The notes under the pieces: generated by a model
What the model was told of the DNA's origin: nothing
The model's input: only the letters and a program-made list of their open reading frames with translations
Databases searched by the model: none
Shown: piece after piece, positions 1 to 8,000 of the stretch
Layout of the letters: the number at the start of each line of letters is the position of its first letter
Position numbering within the stretch: position 1 is the stretch's first letter
Made by a program: the position numbers and the translations under genes
Origin: Thermoanaerobaculia bacterium
GTDB taxonomy: Bacteria; Acidobacteriota; Thermoanaerobaculia; Multivoradales; UBA5704
Assembly: GCA_025937035.1 (NCBI GenBank)
Contig: JAICSG010000022.1
Coordinates: 1 to 15,014 of the forward strand
DNA length: 15,014 nucleotides
Reading direction: 5' to 3'

Positions 1-1020
1 CCTGTACACCTTCCCCTTGTACGTCCGCCCCTCCTCGAAACCGCGCCAAGCCTGCTCGTTGGGGGCCTTCCAACTGGCGTTCTCTCCCTTGGCGGTGCGG
101 AAAAACACCTCGTAGAGCTCCGTGCGCTTCCCCTCGCGCTCCTTGGCGGCGAGGCGGGGATCGGGCCAGGTGGCGTTGTGATCCCGCCCCTCGGCCCTGG
201 CCTCGCGGTCGGGCATCCACTTCTCGATCTCGTAGCGGATGCGCTGGCGATAGACGGGCTGATCGCGGTAGACCGGCTCCTGGTAGGTCTCCTGGTGGGA
301 ACGGTTCTCGTAGACGGGACGGTCCTCGTAGACGTCCTCGAAGTAGCCGTTGCCAAGGTTGCGGGTGCCGGTCTTGACGCGTTGGGTGCCCGTCTGCACC
401 CGCTCGCTGACGGTGCGGGTGCGGGTCTGGGTGCCGATCTGGATGTGATCGACGTGATGCACCTCGCGGCTGCTTCCCAGGACGCGGGCGCCGCTCGGGA
501 CCTCCCCCTCCCAGGCCTGCTCGGTGACCGGGCGGAGCTCCTCCACCGCGACGGTCCGCAGCCAGTGGAAGCCGGTGACGGTGAGCGTGGTCGGCTTCGG
601 CCGGCCGAGGAAGACGAAGAGCGCGGCGAGCGCGATCAGCCCCAGGCAGCCGAGGCCGAGCCCTTTGCCGATCTTCGAGCCGCTCTTTTTGGGGGGAGCC
701 GCCGCCAAGGGGGCCGGCGCGGCGCCGTCCCGCTGCTCGGTGACCGGACGCGTCTTCGCTCCGTCCCGCGGGGCGCCGCAGCCGGAGCAGAAGGTGTTGG
801 TGGCGGGGTTGTCCCCCTGGCAATAGGGACAGATCCAGTCCGGCCCGGCCGCCGCCCGCTTCAGCGCCTCGGCCTCGGTGACCTCCGGCGCGTCCTCCGG
901 CAGGTAGAACTGGACCTCGGGGCCGCGCGGAGAGCCGCAGCCGCCGCAGAACTTGTCGGGTCCGCGGTTCCCCTTCCGGCCGCAGACGGGGCAATCCCAG
1001 GCTCCTTCGCGAATGGCCAT
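1..1020 (-). CDS. Double zinc-ribbon single-pass membrane protein (3' end outside window)
   Basis: This frame is open from the ATG at 1020-1018 to the left edge: 340 codons, no stop, so the C-terminus is missing. The start follows an AGGAG-type ribosome-binding site. Two zinc ribbons are visible, with Cys10/Cys13/Cys25/Cys28 and Cys64/Cys67/Cys78/Cys81. A Pro/Ala/Lys linker leads to one hydrophobic segment at about 121-139, which probably anchors the protein with the ribbons in the cytoplasm. The region after it contains threonine-rich stretches (TQTRTRTVSERVQTGTQ) and then repeated tyrosine motifs at about 226-262 (VYEDRPVY, TYQEPVY, DQPVY). I recognise this as a common style of bacterial 'zinc ribbon domain-containing protein' but know no established function. 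The gene is divergent from aidB, 43 nt away. The reading frame and ribbons are certain; the role is unknown. Confidence 0.85.
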   Translation of the reverse strand, partial: MAIREGAWDCPVCGRKGNRGPDKFCGGCGSPRGPEVQFYLPEDAPEVTEAEALKRAAAGPDWICPYCQGDNPATNTFCSGCGAPRDGAKTRPVTEQRDGAAPAPLAAAPPKKSGSKIGKGLGLGCLGLIALAALFVFLGRPKPTTLTVTGFHWLRTVAVEELRPVTEQAWEGEVPSGARVLGSSREVHHVDHIQIGTQTRTRTVSERVQTGTQRVKTGTRNLGNGYFEDVYEDRPVYENRSHQETYQEPVYRDQPVYRQRIRYEIEKWMPDREARAEGRDHNATWPDPRLAAKEREGKRTELYEVFFRTAKGENASWKAPNEQAWRGFEEGRTYKGKVYR

Positions 1021-1063
1021 GCGGATCTCCTAGGTTCTTGATCCTATCGCGTATCCTTCCCCC

Positions 1064-2701
1064 ATGTCCGAGACGACTCCCACCCACGCCACTCACACCG
1101 TCTTCAACCAGCCACCGCCGCTGGAGGACATCAACCTCTTCACCACCGACCGCGTCCTGACCGAAGCCCTGCGGCGCGAGGGGGCGGAGTGGGCCGAGGA
1201 TCGGGCGCGGACGTTCGGGGAGATCGTGGGACGGCGAGAGACGATCGCCTGGGGATTCCAGGCCAACGATCATCCTCCGGTCCTGCGCGCCTTCGACCGC
1301 AACGGCAACCGGATCGACGAGGTGGAATTCCACCCTTCCTGGCACGCCCTGATGGGCCTCGGCGTGGAGCATGGGCTGCACGCCCTCCCCTGGCGCGAGC
1401 CGCGGCCCGGGGCGCATGTGGCACGGGCGGCCCTGTTCATGCTGCTGGCGGAGGTGGAGGCCGGGGTGGGGTGCCCGCTTTCGATGACCTATTCGGTGGT
1501 GCCGGCCCTGCGCCTCCAGCCGGAGGTGGCGGCGGAGTGGGAGCCGCGCGTCACCTCGACCGTCTACGATCCGCGCCTGGTGCCGTCCTGGGAGAAAGGG
1601 GGCGCCCTCTGCGGCATGGCGATGACCGAGAAGCAGGGGGGCTCGGACGTGCGGGCCAATACCACGGCGGCCTGGCCGGTGGGAGACGGCTACGAGCTCA
1701 CCGGCCACAAGTGGTTCTGCTCGGCGCCGATGTGCGATGCCTTCCTGGTGCTGGCGCAAGCCTCGGGTGGGCTCACCTGCTTCCTCCTCCCCCGCTTCAC
1801 GCCGGACGGCGCGCGCAACCGCTTCCACATCCAGCGGCTCAAGGACAAGCTCGGCAACCGCTCGAACGCGTCGAGCGAGGTGGAATTCCGCGCCGCCTGG
1901 GCCCGCCGGATCGGCGAGGAGGGGCGCGGGGTGCAGACCATCCTGGAGATGGTGAATCACACGCGTCTCGACTGCGTGATCGGCGCCGCGGCGGGCCTGC
2001 GCTGGGGGACGGCGCGGGCGATCCATCACGCCTCCCACCGCCAGGCTTTCGGCAAGCTGCTGATCGATCAGCCGCTGATGCGGAACGTCCTGGCCGATCT
2101 GGCCCTGGAGTCCGAGGCCGCCACCACGGCGATGATGCGCCTGGCCCGCGCCTACGACGGGGAGGAGACCCCTTTCCGCCGTCTGGCCACGGCCGTGCTC
2201 AAGTATTGGACCTGTAAGCGCGCGCCGGTCCACGCCGCGGAGGCCCTGGAGTGCCTGGGCGGCAACGGCTACGTCGAGGAGTGGGGGATGGCCCGCCTCT
2301 ACCGCGAGGCGCCGCTCAATTCGATCTGGGAAGGGTCGGGCAATGTCCAATGTCTGGACGTGCTGCGGGCGATCCAGAAGAGCCCCGAGTCGCTCAAGGC
2401 GCTGCTGGCCGAGATCCGCGAGGCCCGGGGAGCCGATCACCGGCTGGACCTCTTCGTCAACGAGCTCCAGCACCAGCTCGAGAGACCCGAGGACCTGGAG
2501 CTGCGGGCCCGGCGGCTGGTGGAGCGCCTGGCCCTGGCCCTCCAGGGCTCGCTCCTGGTGCGCCACGCCCCGCCGGAGGTGGCCGACGCCTTCTGCGCCA
2601 GCCGCCTCGCCGGGGAGGGCGGCCGGGCCTTCGGAACGCTGCCGGTGGGGGCGGATTTCAGGGTGATTCTGGAGCGGGCAACCGCATCCGGAAATCCTTG
2701 A
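1064..2701 (+). CDS. aidB: AidB-type acyl-CoA dehydrogenase (DNA alkylation response family)
   Basis: The 545-residue product matches the E. coli AidB type in length and along the whole chain. It begins with the family-typical THTVFNQPPPL. It also has MTEKQGGSDV (from 187), GHKWFCS (from 214), RLKDKLGNRSNAS (from 258), LGGNGYVEE and SIWEGSGN (from 420). AidB proteins are FAD-binding tetramers of the acyl-CoA dehydrogenase fold. In E. coli, AidB is induced by alkylating agents, binds DNA and has weak isovaleryl-CoA dehydrogenase activity; its physiological reaction is still debated. No Shine-Dalgarno sequence precedes the ATG. A TATCCT hexamer (1052-1057) followed by an all-pyrimidine stretch ending at the ATG suggests a leaderless transcript. 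The 3' end overlaps the convergent gene by 44 nt. No alkylation-repair partner (alkA, alkB, ada) is in the window. Family assignment is secure; the cellular role is inferred. Confidence 0.95.
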   Translation: MSETTPTHATHTVFNQPPPLEDINLFTTDRVLTEALRREGAEWAEDRARTFGEIVGRRETIAWGFQANDHPPVLRAFDRNGNRIDEVEFHPSWHALMGLGVEHGLHALPWREPRPGAHVARAALFMLLAEVEAGVGCPLSMTYSVVPALRLQPEVAAEWEPRVTSTVYDPRLVPSWEKGGALCGMAMTEKQGGSDVRANTTAAWPVGDGYELTGHKWFCSAPMCDAFLVLAQASGGLTCFLLPRFTPDGARNRFHIQRLKDKLGNRSNASSEVEFRAAWARRIGEEGRGVQTILEMVNHTRLDCVIGAAAGLRWGTARAIHHASHRQAFGKLLIDQPLMRNVLADLALESEAATTAMMRLARAYDGEETPFRRLATAVLKYWTCKRAPVHAAEALECLGGNGYVEEWGMARLYREAPLNSIWEGSGNVQCLDVLRAIQKSPESLKALLAEIREARGADHRLDLFVNELQHQLERPEDLELRARRLVERLALALQGSLLVRHAPPEVADAFCASRLAGEGGRAFGTLPVGADFRVILERATASGNP

Positions 2702-3323
2702 TAAAAAAACCTCCCACCAGCTTCCCCTCGTTCACGTCCGGAAAAGCTTTCGGAAGGCTCCGGAAATCGAGCAGTTTTGCAGATCGGACCATCCCCCACC
2801 CGCTCAGCCGGGTTTCCAGGGCCTGGCCGTCGCGAAACTGCACGATCGTCCGCCACGAGGGAGGCGACAGGAATCCCAGGGCGGGGATCGGCAGGCCGCG
2901 GCCCGGCGCCACGGTGAGGTCCACCTCGGCGAGGCGGTCGCGCTGGACGATCACCCGCTCGGAATCACTTTCCCTTATGACCTCGAATTCGGCGGTCTGT
3001 TTCGGGATCGCCCAGTTCTCCCGGCCGCTGAAGGCGCTCGCCTCGGTGGAGACGCAGATGCGGGTGATCGAGAACAGGTGGCGCCGCCAGCGCAGGTTGC
3101 GGCCGACGGCGAACAGCAGCTCGCGGTAGGGGCCGGCCGGCGACTTTCGATAGTCGACCAGCATCAGAACCCCGAGCTGGGCCTCGAAATGCTCGCCGGT
3201 CAGCTCGGGCGGCAGGAACCCTCCGTTCCGCAGGAACCACGGCTCAAAGGTGAAGAGGAAGACGTAGCCGCTCCCCCGCAGGCGCCAGGGGGGCGGGATA
3301 CGGGATGTGGAAGACTCAGTCAC
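2658..3323 (-). CDS. Acetoacetate decarboxylase-like fold protein
   Basis: Reading from the GTG at 3323-3321 gives 221 residues, a usual length for the acetoacetate decarboxylase (ADC)-like family. The key signature is SGRENWAIPKQTAEFEV (99-115), which corresponds to the ADC active-site segment of the type GREIWGYPKKLA. Lys108 sits where the Schiff-base lysine is expected. The second lysine, which lowers its pKa in true ADC, is Gln109 here. Acetoacetate decarboxylation is therefore doubtful, and many ADC-like proteins perform other imine chemistry or have no known reaction. The frame stays open upstream to 3704, but that part would run antisense through the zinc-finger gene and lacks family resemblance. 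GTG 3323 is the best start, although no clear ribosome-binding site is seen. It is convergent with and overlaps aidB. Fold assignment is fairly confident; the substrate is unknown. Confidence 0.75.
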   Translation of the reverse strand: MTESSTSRIPPPWRLRGSGYVFLFTFEPWFLRNGGFLPPELTGEHFEAQLGVLMLVDYRKSPAGPYRELLFAVGRNLRWRRHLFSITRICVSTEASAFSGRENWAIPKQTAEFEVIRESDSERVIVQRDRLAEVDLTVAPGRGLPIPALGFLSPPSWRTIVQFRDGQALETRLSGWGMVRSAKLLDFRSLPKAFPDVNEGKLVGGFFIKDFRMRLPAPESP

Positions 3324-3343
3324 GAAGGCAATCTTATGGGATC

Positions 3344-3356
3344 TCCGGGTCCCGGA
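3344..3356. promoter_or_regulatory. 13-bp palindrome between divergent genes
   Basis: TCCGGG and CCCGGA form a perfect inverted repeat around a single central base. It lies in the 108-bp space between the minus-strand ADC-like gene and the plus-strand zinc-finger gene. It could be an operator for either. YgiT/MqsA-type proteins often bind palindromes at their own promoters, but this sequence does not match the known MqsA site, and GC-rich DNA gives such palindromes by chance. The assignment is weak. Confidence 0.25.
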
Positions 3357-3431
3357 ATTGCAATGGCTTCCCGCGAGGTTCTTGACTTTGGACACCGTAT
3401 CGAGAAGAGAAGAACGAGAGGAGACGACGCG

Positions 3432-3653
3432 ATGAAATGCCACACCCCGGGATGCAGCGGCGAGCACGAGGCGCGGGCGATCAGCCACGCGGTGATCTAC
3501 CAGGAGCGGAGCTTCGTGGTCCACGACGTGCCGGCGGAGGTCTGCCCCGAGTGCGGCGAGGCCGTGCTGGCCGAGGAGACCACGATGTACCTGGAGCTCC
3601 TGCTGCGGCGCAAGGGGCGCGGCAAGGGGACGGCCTTCCCCTTCGAGATCTGA
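3432..3653 (+). CDS. YgiT-type zinc-finger protein (antitoxin-like, no toxin gene beside it)
   Basis: This 73-residue protein carries Cys3 and Cys8 at the N-terminus and a CPEC pair at Cys38/Cys41, the zinc-binding layout of the YgiT/MqsA N-terminal domain. The segment between them (AISHAVIYQERSFVVHDVPAEVCPECGEAVL) follows the family pattern. The start is chosen because GGAG at 3420-3423 sits 8 nt before the ATG. The frame is open further upstream, but without a ribosome-binding site. MqsA-like proteins normally have this zinc domain plus a DNA-binding helix-turn-helix; the short form here ends in a basic tail (RRKGRGKG) and lacks the HTH. Short forms are usually paired with a small toxin gene. 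None is visible between 3324 and 3431 or directly downstream, so it looks like an orphan. Family confidence is good; function as an antitoxin is inference. Confidence 0.85.
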   Translation: MKCHTPGCSGEHEARAISHAVIYQERSFVVHDVPAEVCPECGEAVLAEETTMYLELLLRRKGRGKGTAFPFEI

Positions 3654-3684
3654 CGGACGCAACTCCGGACCGGTTCTGGCGTAC

Positions 3685-3714
3685 TCTCTCTCCTGCACCG
3701 ACACAGGAGAGAGA
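3685..3714 (+). promoter_or_regulatory. 11-bp stem-loop enclosing the ribosome-binding site of the M48 protease gene
   Basis: TCTCTCTCCTG (3685-3695) and CAGGAGAGAGA (3704-3714) are perfect reverse complements separated by an 8-nt loop. The right arm contains the AGGAG Shine-Dalgarno sequence (3705-3709) that lies 8 nt before the ATG at 3718. Folding would hide the ribosome-binding site, so this may control translation. No T-tract follows, so it is a poor intrinsic terminator for the upstream gene. Confidence 0.5.
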
Positions 3715-3717
3715 CCG

Positions 3718-5013
3718 ATGCGCCGAGCCGCCCTTGCCGTCCTGATCCTGGCCTTCGCCTTCCTTCCCGCCCTTTCGTCCCACGCGCAGCAAGCTCCCTC
3801 TCAAGTCTCGGCCAGCGCCCCGGCGCCACCGTCCAGCGCGCCGGTCTCCGTGCCGCCGGCGAGCGAGAAGGCGATGCGGTACTACCGGACCGGCAACGTC
3901 CTCTGGGTAATCGGCACCCTCTGGGGGCTGCTGGTGCCGACCCTGCTCCTGTTCACCGGGATCTCGGCCCGGATGCGGGACGCCGCCCGGAGGGCCGGCC
4001 GCAACTGGTTCTTCACCATCGCGATCTACGGCATCCTCTTCACCCTGGTGATGACCGTCCTCTCGCTGCCGCTCGACTACTACGAGGGCTTCGTCCGGCC
4101 GCACGCCTACGGCCTTTCGGACCAGACCGTGGCCAAGTGGTGGAGCGACGAGATCAAGGGGGTGATCGTCGGCTGCATCGGCATCGCCCTGTTCCTCTGG
4201 ATCCCCTACCTGCTGCTGCGCAAGAGCCCGCGGCGCTGGTGGCTCTACTCGGGCCTCGCCGCCTTCCCCCTGCTGGTCCTGCTCCTGTTCATCACTCCGA
4301 TCTGGATCGAGCCCCTGTTCAACAAGTTCGGCCCCATGCACGACAAGGCGCTGGAGAGCCAGATCCTGGCCCTCGCCGACCGGGCGGGGATCGAGGGGGG
4401 CCGGGTCTACGAGGTGAACAAGAGCGTCGACACCAAGACGGTCAACGCCTATGTGACCGGCTTCGGAGGGTCCAAGCGGATCGTCCTCTGGGACACCACC
4501 CTGGCCAAGATGTCGCCGCCGGAGGTGCTGTATGTCATGGGCCACGAGATGGGCCACTACGTGCTCGGCCACACCTGGCAGCTCATCTTCCTGGGGACCG
4601 CCGTGGCCCTGTTCGGCGCCTGGGTGATCCACCTCACGGCGGGGGAGCTGATCGCCCGCTACCGCGATCGCTTCGGCTTCACCGAGCTGGCGGACGTGGC
4701 CTCGCTGCCGCTGATGGGATTGCTGTTCGGCGTCGTCTCCCTGGTGATCTCCCCCGCCGCCCTGGCCTTCGGACGTCACGTCGAGCACGAGGCGGACCGC
4801 TTCGGCCTGGAGATCACGCGCGACAACCACGACTGCGCCACGGCGTTCGTCAAGCTCCAGCAGGAGAACCTGAGCAATCCGCGCCCCGGCCTGCTCTACA
4901 AGCTCTGGCGCGCCGACCACCCGCCGCTCGGCGAGCGCATCGACTTCTGCAACGGCTACCGGCCGTGGGAGACGGGCCAGCCGCTCCGGTACGGGGACAA
5001 GATCAGGAAATAG
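3718..5013 (+). CDS. M48 family membrane zinc metalloprotease (Ste24/CAAX protease type)
   Basis: The 431-residue product starts with a signal-like segment (residues 1-24, ending SSHAQQ) and a Ser/Pro/Ala linker. It then has hydrophobic spans at about 60-80, 98-117, 147-167 and 175-195, and two more at about 288-310 and 330-352. The zinc site is HEMGH (His276, Glu277, His280), with HEADRFG supplying the third ligand (Glu358). The family motif NAYVTGFGGSKRIVLWDT precedes the zinc site. This is the architecture of Ste24-like peptidases, which cut membrane or exported proteins in eukaryotes and bacteria; bacterial substrates are mostly unknown and prenylated CAAX proteins are not expected. The start is set by AGGAG 8 nt upstream, inside a hairpin. 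The stop is one base from the convergent lanM stop. A role in lanthipeptide leader removal is conceivable from proximity only. Confidence 0.93.
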   Translation: MRRAALAVLILAFAFLPALSSHAQQAPSQVSASAPAPPSSAPVSVPPASEKAMRYYRTGNVLWVIGTLWGLLVPTLLLFTGISARMRDAARRAGRNWFFTIAIYGILFTLVMTVLSLPLDYYEGFVRPHAYGLSDQTVAKWWSDEIKGVIVGCIGIALFLWIPYLLLRKSPRRWWLYSGLAAFPLLVLLLFITPIWIEPLFNKFGPMHDKALESQILALADRAGIEGGRVYEVNKSVDTKTVNAYVTGFGGSKRIVLWDTTLAKMSPPEVLYVMGHEMGHYVLGHTWQLIFLGTAVALFGAWVIHLTAGELIARYRDRFGFTELADVASLPLMGLLFGVVSLVISPAALAFGRHVEHEADRFGLEITRDNHDCATAFVKLQQENLSNPRPGLLYKLWRADHPPLGERIDFCNGYRPWETGQPLRYGDKIRK

Positions 5014-5014
5014 A

Positions 5015-8000
5015 TCAGGAAGTCGGGGGCGGCGCCAGGGCGAGCACGGAGGGGACCCGGCCGGGGTCGGCGAGGCGCAGGAGGCCGTAGCCGATGCCGG
5101 CGATGCCGTTCATCAGGGCCGGGGATTCGACGCTCCCGCGGGTCCCGCAGAGCCAGCCGTCGCGCGCGATGCCGGCGAGCACGGCCCGCGCCTGGCGGTC
5201 GAGGGCGGCGTCCAGCCCGGGATCGCCCAGCGCCTCGCGCGCCTGGAGGAGGAAGTCGAGGTTCCCCAGATCGCCGTGGCAGAGGCAGTGGTTCTCGCCG
5301 AAGCCGCGGTCGAGGGTCCGCCGGGCGGCCTCCTCCACCTCGTGCAGCAGGACGCGCCGCTCCTCGCGGTCTTGTGTTGAGGTGAGGGCCCGCAGCCGCG
5401 CGATCCCCACCCCCGGAGCGCCGTAGCACCAGGCGATCGCCACCGTGCTCTCGGGGGGCGGCGGCGTTTCTCCGCCGCCCTGAAGCCAGCTCTCCAACTG
5501 CGGCCAGAAGGCGTCCCGCTCCCAGGCGAAGCCGGCCAGGCCCGCGGCGAGGAAGCGGGCATCCCCCGTGGCCGCCCCCAGCTCGACGAGCGCCGCGCCG
5601 ATCCCGGCGTTGCCGTGCGAGATGCCGGTCTGCGGCTTCTCGGTCGCCAGATGGGTCAGCCAGCCCACCCCTGAGCCCGCCGGATGCGAGCGGGCCAGCA
5701 GGTGCTCGCCGCAGCGGAGGGCCACGTCGAGCGCCCGGGGCGACCCGCAAGCGCGATGGAGGGCCAGCAGGCCGAAGATGGCACCGGCCGAGCCGCCGAT
5801 CAGGTCGAGCTCGACGTCCCCCTCGATCCCGGAGGCGATGCTCTCGATCATCGGCTCCGCCACGGCCAGCAGATCGCGGTCCCGCCAGAGCGCTCCCAGA
5901 TGGGCCAGGGTGTAGAGGACCCCGCCCCAGCCGGTGAAGGCGCCGAGCGAGAGCGGCGGCGTGGTCTCGGAGGGGTTTCGCAGACGGGCGAGCAGGCTCT
6001 CCACGGCCGCCCGCGCCAGCCGCTCCCAGCGCTCCTCGCCCGCGACCGCGCCGAGGTATCCCAGGAAGAGGGCCACCCCGGGCAGGCCGGCGTAGAGGTC
6101 GTCCGGCATCGGCACCAGCGACCAGAGGCGGGCGCGGAACTCCAGGCCGATCCAGGTGGCGTGGCGGCCGTCGCTCAGGGCCATCGACTCGAACCATTCC
6201 CCCACCGCGCGGGCGCCGTCCAGGGCGCGCTCCCGCAGCTCCTCCGCGGCGAGCAGGGGGCCGGGATCGACCGACGGATAGCCGCTCCAGCCCACGTCGT
6301 CCCGGTTGAGGAGCTGGGTGCCGAGGGAGAGCCGGAGCAGGGTGAGCTGGCGCCGCAGATCCTCCTCGCTCAAAGCTTCGATGCGCCGGCGGGCGGTGGC
6401 GAGGGCGGGCTCGCGGAAGAACCCCGGGATGAGCTCTCCCCGGCTGGTCCAGAGGTCGAGCGAATCGGGGCGGGCCAGGAAGGCGGGGATGTCCCCGGCG
6501 CGCAGATCGCGGTGCTCCGCGGGGATGGCCCGCGCCACCACCGGCTGATCGTCGATGCCGATCCAGAGGCGGTCGAAAATGAGGTCGCGGTCGAGCGCGT
6601 CGCGCAGGGCGTCCGGATGGAAGCTCTCGGAGAGCAGCAGGCCGTAGATGCGGGTGGCCCGCAGCACGGCCCGCACGGGATCGTCCGCGAAACGGTCGAG
6701 CCGGGCGAGGAGATCCGCGCGATGCTCCACCAGCAGCCGATAGACCTCCGAGAAGCCGTCCGCCATCTCCCCGGTGAAGTCCGCGGCCTGGACCTCCCGG
6801 CCCTCGAGGGAGGGGCGGTTGCTCGCCCCGTCCATGGTGACCCGCTCGCGGATGGCCCGCATCTCGTCCGTGCCCACGCCCCGCCACTGGAGCACCGGCT
6901 GGGGGCTGGGCTGGCCCGCCACCGAGGCGACGCCGCTCAGATCGACCGCTCCCTCCCCCTCGCCCACCTGGAACGGCAGGAGGCCGATGCGCAGCACCGA
7001 CTCCCCCAGCGCGTCGCCGGCCAGCCGCTCGTCCGGCCGCGCAGGCTCCTTGATCTCCCAGCGCGGATGGAACAGCGATTCGAGATCGACCACCACCGGA
7101 TGGTCGCCGGCCGCGATCAGGTTCTCGTAGTGGCAGTCGGTGGCCTCCAGGGCATAGAGCAGGGCCAGCAGGCCGCCCAGGCGGCGGTGGTAAAGGGCGA
7201 CCTCCTCCTCCGTGGAGCACCCGGCCGCGGCCACGTGCTCCATCCAGCCGTAGTCGCCGCGGTCGAGCACGGTCAGCCGGCGGAAAGCGAGGCTGTCGTC
7301 CAGGGACTCGACCCAGGCCAGGAGATCCTGGAAATGGGCGTCCACGGCCATGGGGCGCGGCTTGTAGACGAGCCTGGCGCCGGAGGCGAATTCCAGGATG
7401 CGCACGGTCCGGCCGCCGCGGTGGCGGTCTCCGGCGCCGCCGTCGCAGCCGGTCAGGGTCCCGGGGTCCTGGCCATTGAAAAAGGTTTTCACCAGATCGG
7501 GCCAGTCCCGGGCCAGGCGATCGAAGATCTCCAGCGAGACCTCGACCCAGGAATCCAGCTCCTCGGCCGCCAGCCGGGCGAGGACCGGATATTCGGCGAG
7601 GACTCCCAAGGCGACCTCGGGCCGGCGCAGCCGCTCGACGAAGGCGGCGAAGCGCTCTTCCGCCGTCTCGCCCGTCAACAGGCCCTGGACCCGGGCCACG
7701 TTCAGCTCCAGCACCAGAGTGCGCGCCAGCACCGGCAGCAGCCGGTAGGCGAGCGGCTCGGTGGCCAGCCGCTCGGCCTCCTCGACGGAGAACGGGGAGC
7801 CCGTCTCACGGTGGATCGCGAGCCCGGCGCGGAGCCGGCCGCGGGCCCGCTCGATCAGGGGGCGAACCAGCTCCAGGAATCCGGCGACGGGATCGTCCCG
7901 CAGACCGGCGGGCAGCGGGAGCGGCTCGACCGTGGGAGGCGGTCCGGAGAAGGCCTCAGCGAGCTCCGTGAGCCACCTGGGCCTCGCGAGCAGGCGGGCC

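Noticed and set aside
178..1041. 287-codon plus-strand frame opposite the zinc-ribbon gene
   Set aside because: The minus strand encodes paired CxxC zinc ribbons and a membrane span after a good ribosome-binding site; the plus frame has no such features.
3382..3410. Promoter for the zinc-finger gene using TTGACT at 3382-3387
   Set aside because: The -35-like hexamer is good, but no -10-like hexamer lies 16-18 nt downstream.
3324..3704. Upstream extension of the ADC-like gene to 3704
   Set aside because: It would run antisense through the complete zinc-finger gene and adds sequence unlike the family.
3481..4920. 479-codon minus-strand frame opposite the M48 protease
   Set aside because: It is rich in His, Gln, Asp and Gly without motifs, and antisense to a protease with a complete zinc site.
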